From Lachnospiraceae bacterium UBA7027 (GTDB lineage Bacteria > Bacillota > Clostridia > Lachnospirales > Lachnospiraceae), in assembly GCA_002494135.1 (NCBI GenBank), contig DLBG01000123.1, positions 1 to 11,878 on the forward strand: 11,878 nucleotides of DNA, written 5' to 3'. Within the stretch, counting starts at the first letter, position 1, and every line of letters starts with the position of its first letter. The notes beneath the pieces are model-generated. The model searched no databases. It was not told the origin of the DNA and saw only the letters and a list, made by a program, of their open reading frames with translations. Positions 7,567-11,878 of this stretch are shown here, in pieces. Position numbers and translations under genes: made by a program.

Positions 7567-7616
7567 GATACCGCGGAAGTGCGCTCTGTATAGCCCCCTA
7601 CCGAAAACGAGCTTCC

Positions 7617-8672
7617 TTAATGATTCATAAAAAATGAAATAATCAGCATGATAATGTACGAAAGCATCGGAATACTGAATATAAAGAGAACAATCAGAAT
7701 CAGAATGATTAACTTCGGTACGGAAATCGGTCTCTTGCAGTTTCCTCTGCCGTCAAAACCGCTTGCCACAACGTTATATACCTTGCCGTTGAATTTGCAG
7801 GCGGTAAGGTATACGGGAACCAGAACATAACGGTATTTGATATTCGTAAACTCGGTGGAATATTTTAAATTCGAATACGCATCCGCATCCTCTTTCCGGC
7901 AGACCCATTTGATAATGGACGGTCTTAAGGCTTCCTTCGAAGAGTCCCAGGCCTCCTTGATTCCGATGGTATAAACCTCTGCGGGTATCCCGGCCACCGC
8001 ATCCGGTGTATAGGGAATTAAATCCTTTTCGGAAAACTTCGACGCAATGGAGTTGAGCATCTTGTCTTTGGTAAAGCGTCTGCTTGCACAGACCGTGTAA
8101 TCGTTGAGAAAATGGTCCACTACGCCGCTTGACTTATACCACTTCGTATGCGCATCATCGCCGCTTCCGACGGTATATCCGAATTTTCCGCTGTATGTGG
8201 TAATCGTGTCGGAATCGAAGGTCCAGTACGGAATGTAAACCGGCGTAAGATTGCCGAGCACTTTCCCTTTCCGGAAGGCTTCCGGCGACCAGAAAGCAAA
8301 CTTATTCCACTTGTAAAATTTCTCCGTGACCTCTTCTTTTGTGATTTTAAAAGGGATAACGGCACTCGGTGCAACACCGATGTTGGCCTCCGCCGCGGTA
8401 AGAACGATGACGGACCCGCAGAACGGACAGGTCCCGGACATCTGATTGTAATCATTCGTCATGGAAGCGCCGCATGATTTACAGGTAACAAGACTTCTGG
8501 CAACACCCCAGCTTGCTCCGGGGTCTTTTGCCGCAGTCGTATAATCCATTTCGCCGACAAAGGTTTCTTCGTCCGGTCCATGGAGTTTCTTCGTAAATCC
8601 GCAGTGATCGCATTTCAGTCCGTAAGTCGCGACATCGTATTTCAGTTCGCCGCCGCAGTTTTCACATTTCAT
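7617..8672 (-). CDS. Double zinc-ribbon membrane-anchored protein of unknown function
   Basis: A 351-residue protein with two N-terminal zinc ribbons: Cys3/Cys6 with Cys21/Cys24, and Cys64/Cys67 with Cys82/Cys85. Each CxxC pair is followed by glycine, as in TFIIB-type ribbons. The central region (about 100-310) has motifs such as PVYIPYWTFD (144-153) and YRYVLVPVYLTACKFNGKVY (280-299), which I associate with uncharacterised zinc-ribbon proteins of Firmicutes sometimes mislabelled as helicase or PriA-like. No helicase motif is present here. A hydrophobic C-terminus (about 319-348) could be one long span or a hairpin of two, anchoring the soluble part on the cytosolic side. AAAGGGG lies 6 nt before the ATG. 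It follows the small lipoprotein ORF by 44 nt, probably in one transcript. Function is unknown; Cys195, Cys258, Cys292 and Cys312 are additional cysteines outside the ribbons. Confidence 0.85.
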   Translation of the reverse strand: MKCENCGGELKYDVATYGLKCDHCGFTKKLHGPDEETFVGEMDYTTAAKDPGASWGVARSLVTCKSCGASMTNDYNQMSGTCPFCGSVIVLTAAEANIGVAPSAVIPFKITKEEVTEKFYKWNKFAFWSPEAFRKGKVLGNLTPVYIPYWTFDSDTITTYSGKFGYTVGSGDDAHTKWYKSSGVVDHFLNDYTVCASRRFTKDKMLNSIASKFSEKDLIPYTPDAVAGIPAEVYTIGIKEAWDSSKEALRPSIIKWVCRKEDADAYSNLKYSTEFTNIKYRYVLVPVYLTACKFNGKVYNVVASGFDGRGNCKRPISVPKLIILILIVLFIFSIPMLSYIIMLIISFFMNH

Positions 8673-8716
8673 GTTTTTCCCCTTTTTTGTCTGATTAATC
8701 GTTCAGGCACTCAAGT

Positions 8717-8830
8717 TCAACACCCCCGGTTGCTGACTTTCACATTCGCCTTTCCGTGAACATTACAGCCCGCAAGGCTTACCGTCATTACTCCGAGCAG
8801 CGCTAATGCAAGTATGGATTTCTTTGTCAT
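8717..8830 (-). CDS. Very small putative lipoprotein (37 residues)
   Basis: This short frame has a textbook lipoprotein signal: basic start MTKKS, hydrophobic core, and lipobox SLAGC with acceptor Cys22. Only about 15 residues would remain after processing (CNVHGKANVKVSNRGC). A strong ribosome site GGGAGG (8840-8845) with 9 nt spacing supports translation from this ATG. The frame stops just after a run of five G (minus strand, 8723-8727). One base fewer there would read on to a 44-residue product ending in VELECLND with a stop at 8695-8697, still clear of the zinc-ribbon gene. It may therefore be a genuine micro-lipoprotein, a slippage-controlled product, a decayed remnant, or a sequencing error at the run. 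It is probably the first gene of an operon with the zinc-ribbon gene. Function is unknown. Confidence 0.65.
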   Translation of the reverse strand: MTKKSILALALLGVMTVSLAGCNVHGKANVKVSNRGC

Positions 8831-8851
8831 TTTTTATTTCCTCCCTGTTTG

Positions 8852-8877
8852 TCGTTTCTGAATAGATAACGAAACGA
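8852..8877. other. Hairpin just upstream of the small lipoprotein ribosome site
   Basis: TCGTTTC (8852-8858) pairs perfectly with GAAACGA (8871-8877) across a 12-nt loop. In the minus-strand transcript this stem ends a few bases before the GGGAGG ribosome site. It has no U-tract, so it is not a terminator; a role in mRNA stability or translation control is possible. Confidence 0.4.
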
Positions 8878-8888
8878 AGGTGAAATTT

Positions 8889-8969
8889 TTATGGATTATT
8901 TAAATCCGCTGCTTTTTTCGGTGAAATCTTTTTGCTTATCATCACAACATATATCACAAACATCACCAC
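8889..8969 (-). CDS. Possible 26-residue hydrophobic leader peptide
   Basis: Within the long leader of the lipoprotein/zinc-ribbon transcript, GAGGG (8976-8980) stands 6 nt before a GTG at 8969. The frame begins VVMFVIYVVMIS and ends in a basic, polar tail (KKISPKKAADLNNP). The next two codons, GTG and ATG (8963), are alternative starts. A hydrophobic N-terminus with a lysine-rich tail is the shape of small membrane peptides and of some regulatory leader peptides. The frame stays open upstream to 9107, but that part precedes the predicted promoter. Evidence is limited to start context and composition, so this is tentative. Confidence 0.25.
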   Translation of the reverse strand: MVMFVIYVVMISKKISPKKAADLNNP

Positions 8970-9033
8970 TTCTTTCCCTCTTTCTCCGATGTGATGCATT
9001 TTGCCATCATAGGGGGACTGAGTGACAGGCTTT

Positions 9034-9062
9034 ATTATACCATACGGGATAAGGCTTTTGTA
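9034..9062 (-). promoter_or_regulatory. Extended -10 promoter of the lipoprotein/zinc-ribbon operon
   Basis: Minus strand TGGTATAAT (9034-9042) is a perfect extended -10 element, with a weak -35 TACAAA (9057-9062) at 17 bp. Transcription starting near 9027 would give a leader of about 200 nt before the lipoprotein start at 8830, unusually long for a constitutive gene. The leader contains small dyads (for example TGATG...CATCA near 8994-9011) but nothing I can match to a known riboswitch. Confidence 0.6.
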
Positions 9063-9076
9063 GTGATATATTATGC

Positions 9077-9099
9077 TGCTTCGCATTCTGTCCGAAGCA
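9077..9099 (-). terminator. Hairpin after the SOS-controlled small gene
   Basis: TGCTTCG (9077-9083) pairs perfectly with CGAAGCA (9093-9099) around a 9-nt loop, starting about 10 nt after the stop codon of the 92-residue gene. It lacks a U-tract on either strand, so termination is uncertain. It separates that gene from the next minus-strand promoter. Confidence 0.35.
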
Positions 9100-9108
9100 T
9101 TCCTCACT

Positions 9109-9387
9109 CTAATGCGTCATTCTCCACTCCTGGCTCGGAGGCTCGTTGTAAAGCCGCACCAGCTTATCCCGGCCGAATACATTGATGGTGCATTCAAAAA
9201 TCAGCGTGTTGTCACACACGTATACCCCGTCCGGCATAATTCGCGCGCCCTGGTGCGAAACATCCCTGCATTCTTTGATTGTATATGCCTGATACAGCCC
9301 GTCCTCGTCCACGACGCGAATTCTGAGCGGTGCAGTTTTCCCGTCCCTCGAGTGCAGGCAGATGGCATCAATGTTTACCGGTTTCAT
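9109..9387 (-). CDS. Small conserved protein under LexA-type control, function unknown
   Basis: A 92-residue soluble protein. The N-terminal pattern MKPVNIDAICLHSRDGKTA then PLRIRVVDEDG (20-30) resembles a family of short uncharacterised proteins I recognise from Lachnospiraceae and related Clostridia. Those share an MK-V-(I/V)-DAI start, a P-(I/L)-R-(I/F)-R block, an acidic turn, and a C-terminal tryptophan (here Trp88). No catalytic motif, signal peptide or membrane span is visible. GAGGG lies 6 nt before the ATG. The promoter is near consensus and its spacer holds a LexA box (9418-9431), so expression is probably induced by DNA damage. No polymerase, recombinase or lexA gene adjoins it here. 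It appears to be transcribed alone. A DNA-repair or damage-response role is inferred only from the operator. Confidence 0.82.
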   Translation of the reverse strand: MKPVNIDAICLHSRDGKTAPLRIRVVDEDGLYQAYTIKECRDVSHQGARIMPDGVYVCDNTLIFECTINVFGRDKLVRLYNEPPSQEWRMTH

Positions 9388-9412
9388 AACATACCCTCAC
9401 TTGGTATTTGTA

Positions 9413-9441
9413 ATAATAGAACATTTGTTCGAATCTGTAAA
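9413..9441 (-). promoter_or_regulatory. Promoter of the small SOS-controlled gene
   Basis: Minus strand -35 TTTACA (9436-9441, five of six), exactly 17 bp of spacer, and -10 TATTAT (9413-9418, five of six). The predicted start near 9406 gives a leader of about 19 nt before the ATG at 9387. This is among the best promoters in the window, and the LexA-like operator fills its spacer. Confidence 0.75.
9418..9431. promoter_or_regulatory. LexA (DinR) SOS box
   Basis: Read on the minus strand, CGAACAAATGTTCT matches the Gram-positive LexA consensus CGAACRNRYGTTYC at 13 of 14 positions. The inner palindrome GAAC-4-GTTC is perfect. It lies in the -35/-10 spacer of the promoter above and touches the -10 box, an ideal position for repression that is relieved by RecA-stimulated LexA cleavage. 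Confidence 0.8.
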
Positions 9442-9480
9442 TCGTCATTTTATACAAAAAAATCCGTCAACTTTATGCTG

Positions 9481-9517
9481 CCGTCCGCAAGGTTTGTTTC
9501 TGCAAAGAAACAGACGG
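9481..9517. repeat. Nested inverted repeats upstream of amrB
   Basis: An inner perfect dyad TGTTTC (9495-9500) / GAAACA (9507-9512) with loop TGCAAA sits inside an outer pair CCGTC (9481-9485) / GACGG (9513-9517). It occupies the expected -35 region of the amrB promoter, so it may be an operator for an unknown repressor or activator. A chance dyad cannot be excluded. Confidence 0.4.
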
Positions 9518-9519
9518 TG

Positions 9520-9528
9520 TGATACAAT
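9520..9528 (+). promoter_or_regulatory. Extended -10 promoter of the amrBAS operon
   Basis: TGATACAAT is an extended -10 (TG-N-TACAAT). No good -35 is found 16-18 bp upstream; a TTGTTT at 9494-9499 is too far. Weak intrinsic -35 contact plus the overlapping dyad suggests activation or regulation. The predicted start near 9535 gives a leader of about 34 nt. Confidence 0.5.
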
Positions 9529-9541
9529 ATAGGCAGCAAAA

Positions 9542-9555
9542 CCGGGATTTCCCGG
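9542..9555 (+). other. GC hairpin abutting the amrB ribosome site
   Basis: CCGGG (9542-9546), loop ATTT, CCCGG (9551-9555) forms a compact 5-bp stem that ends right before the AAAGGAG ribosome site (9556-9562). At the very 5' end of the predicted mRNA it could protect the transcript or modulate initiation. Confidence 0.4.
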
Positions 9556-9568
9556 AAAGGAGACAATT

Positions 9569-10399
9569 ATGCCGATACTTGCCGCTTTCATGGTACCGCA
9601 TCCGCCGTTAATCATTCCCGATATCGGCCGTGGCAGTGAAGCCGAAGTCCAAGCAACCATCGATTCCTACCATCGCATCGCAAAGGAAATTGCCGCACTG
9701 AAACCCGATACCATCATCATTTCCAGTCCGCATGCAACGCTTTATTATGACTACTTTCATATCTCTCCCGGGAATACGGCAAAGGGGAATTTTGCAAGAT
9801 TCCGTGCTCCGAATGTATCCTTTACGGAGACCTATGACACGGAACTTACGGATGAAATCAGCCGCCTTGCAAAGGATTGTAAAATTCCTGCCGGCACAAG
9901 AGGCGAGCTTGAACCGGATCTGGATCACGGAACCATGGTGCCGCTCTATTTTATCCGTAAATATTACAAAGAAGGCCGGATCATCCGTCTCGGACTTTCG
10001 GGCCTTGATTATGATGCGCATTACCGGCTCGGAAAATGCATCGGATCGGCCGTAAACAATCTCGGCCGGCGTGCCGTGTATGTCGCAAGCGGTGATCTGT
10101 CCCACAAACTGCAAAAAAACGGGCCTTACGGTTTTATCAAAGAAGGTCCGGAATATGACGCAAAGCTGATGGACGTCTGCGCACGGGGTGCCTTAAAGGA
10201 ACTGACCGCCTTTGATGAAGAGTTCTGTGATACCGCCGCGGAATGCGGCCACCGCTCTTTCGTGATTATGGCGGGCGCCCTCGACGGGCATGATGTGAAA
10301 GCAACCGTCTATTCCCACGAAGATGTCACCGGCGTCGGATACGGAATCTGCAGTTTCTATCCGGCAGATATTCCCGCTGATTCTTCCGTCGATGCTTAG
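9569..10399 (+). CDS. amrB: AmmeMemoRadiSam system protein B (MEMO family)
   Basis: A 276-residue protein of the MEMO/LigB-like fold, related to class III extradiol dioxygenases. Candidate metal ligands are His11 (in PHPP), His55 (in SSPH) and Cys226 (in AECGHRSF), corresponding by eye to the His49/His81/Cys244 iron site reported for human MEMO1. Other conserved blocks are DLDHGTMVPLYF (117-128) and ASGDLSHKL (173-181), both typical of the LigB superfamily. No dioxygenase substrate is known for this branch. AAAGGAG with 6 nt spacing supports the ATG at 9569. The gene ends 46 nt before amrA and is in a different frame from it. In some Clostridia I recall the two domains fused in one chain; here they are separate. 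The operon context, with AMMECR1 and a radical SAM enzyme, fixes the family assignment. Confidence 0.95.
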   Translation: MPILAAFMVPHPPLIIPDIGRGSEAEVQATIDSYHRIAKEIAALKPDTIIISSPHATLYYDYFHISPGNTAKGNFARFRAPNVSFTETYDTELTDEISRLAKDCKIPAGTRGELEPDLDHGTMVPLYFIRKYYKEGRIIRLGLSGLDYDAHYRLGKCIGSAVNNLGRRAVYVASGDLSHKLQKNGPYGFIKEGPEYDAKLMDVCARGALKELTAFDEEFCDTAAECGHRSFVIMAGALDGHDVKATVYSHEDVTGVGYGICSFYPADIPADSSVDA

Positions 10400-10434
10400 A
10401 TTTATATTCGAAAAAAACGATTCCGTTTCATTAC

Positions 10435-10440
10435 AGGAGG
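10435..10440 (+). promoter_or_regulatory. Ribosome binding site that fixes the amrA start
   Basis: A perfect AGGAGG lies 5 nt before the ATG at 10446. The reading frame is open upstream to 10323 inside amrB, but this site and the loss of homology upstream make 10446 the start. Confidence 0.85.
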
Positions 10441-10445
10441 AAAAC

Positions 10446-10970
10446 ATGACCCACTCAGACAATGACCCGTATGTAGCACTTGCAAGAAAAACCATCAGCG
10501 AATATATCACCACCGGGAAAAAAATCTCCGTTCCGGACGGACTTCCCGAAGAAATGCTCACCGGGCAGGCCGGCGCTTTTGTTTCCCTTCACCGGCATGA
10601 TTCCCTGCGCGGTTGCATCGGAACCATTCTTCCGACAACAGACTGCATCGCGGAAGAAATCATCCAAAACGCCGTCAGTGCCTCGACGAGGGATCCCCGC
10701 TTTCAGCCGGTCAGGGAAGACGAACTTGCCGATCTTGATATTTCCGTGGATGTACTGTGTAAGCCCGAAGTCATCGACAGCCCCGACAAACTTGATGTCA
10801 GACGCTACGGTGTAATCGTAACGAAAGGCTTTCGCCGCGGTCTTCTGCTCCCGGATCTGGACGGTGTCGACACCGTGGAGGAACAGATTAACATTGCAAA
10901 AATGAAAGCCGGTATCGATCCGGACGAAGACGTAAAACTTGAACGTTTCGAAGTCATCCGGCATCATTGA
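10446..10970 (+). CDS. amrA: AmmeMemoRadiSam system protein A (AMMECR1 domain)
   Basis: A 174-residue single-domain AMMECR1 protein. The family signature LRGCIGT (54-60) is intact and preceded by AFVSLH (44-49). Further conserved blocks are STRDPRFQPV (80-89), the DISVDVL strand (98-104), and YGVIVTKGFRRGLLLPDL (121-138) followed by GVDTVEEQ (140-147). It has been classed with nucleotide/peptide-binding folds, but no reaction has been demonstrated to my knowledge; Cys57 in the signature is the obvious candidate reactive residue. It is the middle gene of a three-gene operon with amrB and amrS, with gaps of 46 and 45 nt. Fused MEMO-AMMECR1 forms exist elsewhere, but here the strong separate ribosome site argues for independent translation rather than a frameshift. 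Cytosolic, with no signal or membrane span. Confidence 0.95.
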   Translation: MTHSDNDPYVALARKTISEYITTGKKISVPDGLPEEMLTGQAGAFVSLHRHDSLRGCIGTILPTTDCIAEEIIQNAVSASTRDPRFQPVREDELADLDISVDVLCKPEVIDSPDKLDVRRYGVIVTKGFRRGLLLPDLDGVDTVEEQINIAKMKAGIDPDEDVKLERFEVIRHH

Positions 10971-11015
10971 TAAAACCGCCATCACCGAAAAAAACGAAAG
11001 GACCGCAAGTACCCT

Positions 11016-11876
11016 ATGCCACGCTGTGACGTCTGCTTCAGACACTGTGAAATCAAAGAAGGCGAACCCGGTTTTTGCAAGGGTCGTACCTGCAAAGACG
11101 GTGTGATTTGTGCGGCAAATTACGGACGCATCACGGGCATCGCTCTCGATCCGGTTGAGAAAAAGCCCCTGCAAAAATTTTATCCGGGTTCCATGATTCT
11201 CTCCGTCGGAAGCTACGGTTGCAACTTGCGCTGTCCTTTCTGCCAGAACAGTGATATTTCCTGGTCGGATGAAGTTACGGAATGGGAACGGTCCTGTCGT
11301 TACCTCTCTCCCGAAGAACTGGTTGAAACCGCTGTCTGTCTGAAAGACCGCGGCAATATCGGCATTGCGTTTACCTATAACGAACCCTTAATCGGCTATG
11401 AATACATCCTCGATACGGCAAAGTTTTCGCACGAAGCCGGTCTGAAAAATGTCCTCGTCACCAACGGCACCGCAGAGGTTTCCATTCTAAAGAGGATTCT
11501 TCCGTATATCGATGCCATGAACATTGATTTAAAAGGGTTTCGAAAAGATTACTATAACCGCTTCCTCGGCGGCAGCTTCGACATGGTAAAGGATTTTATC
11601 ACCGAAGCCGTAAAAGACTCTCACGTGGAACTGACCACGTTAATCATTCCCGGCAAAAACGATTCCGAAGAGGAAATGCGCGAAATGACAGCCTGGATTG
11701 CCTCCTTAAAAGACGGTGAGGGCAACCCCGTCGGAACGGATATTCCGCTTCACATCTCACGCTTTTTCCCGCGCTTTTGCTTAACCGACCGTCCGGCGAC
11801 GCCTGTTTCGACCGTTTACCGTCTTACTGACGTTGCCCGTGAGCGGCTGAAGTATGTTTATACCGGCAACTGCTGA
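11016..11876 (+). CDS. amrS: AmmeMemoRadiSam system radical SAM enzyme
   Basis: A 286-residue radical SAM protein, related in the core to pyruvate formate-lyase activating enzymes. The 4Fe-4S/SAM motif is CNLRCPFC (Cys69, Cys73, Cys76), preceded by SVGSYG (63-68). The N-terminal cysteines Cys4, Cys7, Cys11 and Cys21 form the arrangement typical of AmrS and may bind metal. TYNEP (120-124) and the DLKGF strand (171-175) are further core motifs. The stop codon lies inside the window, and the protein ends at VYTGNC without the CxxC tail that some homologues carry after the GN motif. This appears to be a natural short form, though I cannot exclude truncation. The nearest ribosome-like sequence, AAAGGA, is 13 nt upstream, an unusually long spacing, so translation may be weak or coupled. 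The substrate is unknown. Confidence 0.95.
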   Translation: MPRCDVCFRHCEIKEGEPGFCKGRTCKDGVICAANYGRITGIALDPVEKKPLQKFYPGSMILSVGSYGCNLRCPFCQNSDISWSDEVTEWERSCRYLSPEELVETAVCLKDRGNIGIAFTYNEPLIGYEYILDTAKFSHEAGLKNVLVTNGTAEVSILKRILPYIDAMNIDLKGFRKDYYNRFLGGSFDMVKDFITEAVKDSHVELTTLIIPGKNDSEEEMREMTAWIASLKDGEGNPVGTDIPLHISRFFPRFCLTDRPATPVSTVYRLTDVARERLKYVYTGNC

Positions 11877-11878
11877 TA

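Noticed and set aside
7561..7616. Terminator after the zinc-ribbon gene
   Set aside because: Only interrupted pairings (GGAAG/CTTCC, CTC/GAG) without a U-run were found.
8889..9107. Full 72-codon minus-strand frame starting at GTG 9107
   Set aside because: Its first part lies upstream of the predicted promoter and contains the extended -10 itself; only the distal 26 codons have a ribosome site, so only that part was kept, with low confidence.
9460..9490. Possible minus-strand terminator ending in the T-run near 9458-9464
   Set aside because: A CCGTC/GACGG stem could be drawn before the T-run, but no minus-strand gene lies upstream to be terminated.
9073..9522. Plus-strand open frame of 149 codons
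   Set aside because: It runs antisense through the conserved 92-residue gene and its LexA-controlled promoter, with no ribosome site or recognisable domain.
9608..10114. Minus-strand open frame of 168 codons inside amrB
   Set aside because: It is a shadow of amrB, whose MEMO motifs are intact on the plus strand.
10323..10970. Longer 215-residue version of AmrA
   Set aside because: The extra 41 residues overlap amrB and precede the perfect AGGAGG; AMMECR1 similarity begins only after 10446.
10455..11174. Minus-strand open frame of 239 codons
   Set aside because: It spans amrA, the gap and part of amrS in antisense, with no motif or start signal.
1..11878. CRISPR array, tRNA, insertion sequence or prophage
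   Set aside because: No regularly spaced repeats, cloverleaf-like sequence, transposase motif or phage structural gene was seen; all large minus- and plus-strand genes look chromosomal.

Overview
The window looks like chromosomal DNA of an anaerobic Gram-positive of the class Clostridia, most likely Lachnospiraceae. This is inferred from strong AGGAGG-type ribosome sites, a Bacillus/Clostridium-type LexA operator, a clostripain-family lipoprotein, and a small conserved protein type I associate with Lachnospiraceae. No tRNA, rRNA, insertion sequence, CRISPR array or phage gene was seen.

Left block (1-5161, all minus strand): a probable five-gene operon read from about 5126 down past position 1. 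Its order is corA (divalent cation channel), a CPA1-type cation/proton antiporter, a two-module RCK protein of the TrkA type, a TIR-transmembrane-Sel1-repeat protein, and the start of tcdA (tRNA ct6A dehydratase, cut by the window edge). The antiporter, trkA and TIR genes are joined by two ATGA overlaps, so translation of the three is probably coupled. No TrkH/TrkG/Ktr pore gene is present, so the RCK protein may regulate the antiporter. The TIR domain keeps the glutamate position of TIR NADases.

Middle block (5192-9062, minus strand): a 742-residue clostripain-like (C11) lipoprotein with its own consensus promoter and a strong hairpin terminator. Upstream lies a small operon of a 37-codon lipoprotein and a double zinc-ribbon membrane protein. 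That operon has an extended -10 promoter and a leader of about 200 nt, which may encode a 26-residue hydrophobic peptide.

Right block (9109-11876): a 92-residue conserved protein on the minus strand whose promoter spacer contains a near-perfect LexA (SOS) box. Divergent from it are three plus-strand genes, amrB (MEMO), amrA (AMMECR1) and amrS (radical SAM), forming a complete AmmeMemoRadiSam system. This system is widely conserved and its biochemical product is not established to my knowledge.

The observations most worth following are the coupled TIR/RCK/antiporter unit, the SOS-controlled small protein, the compact three-gene AmmeMemoRadiSam operon, and the tiny lipoprotein that ends at a G-run.
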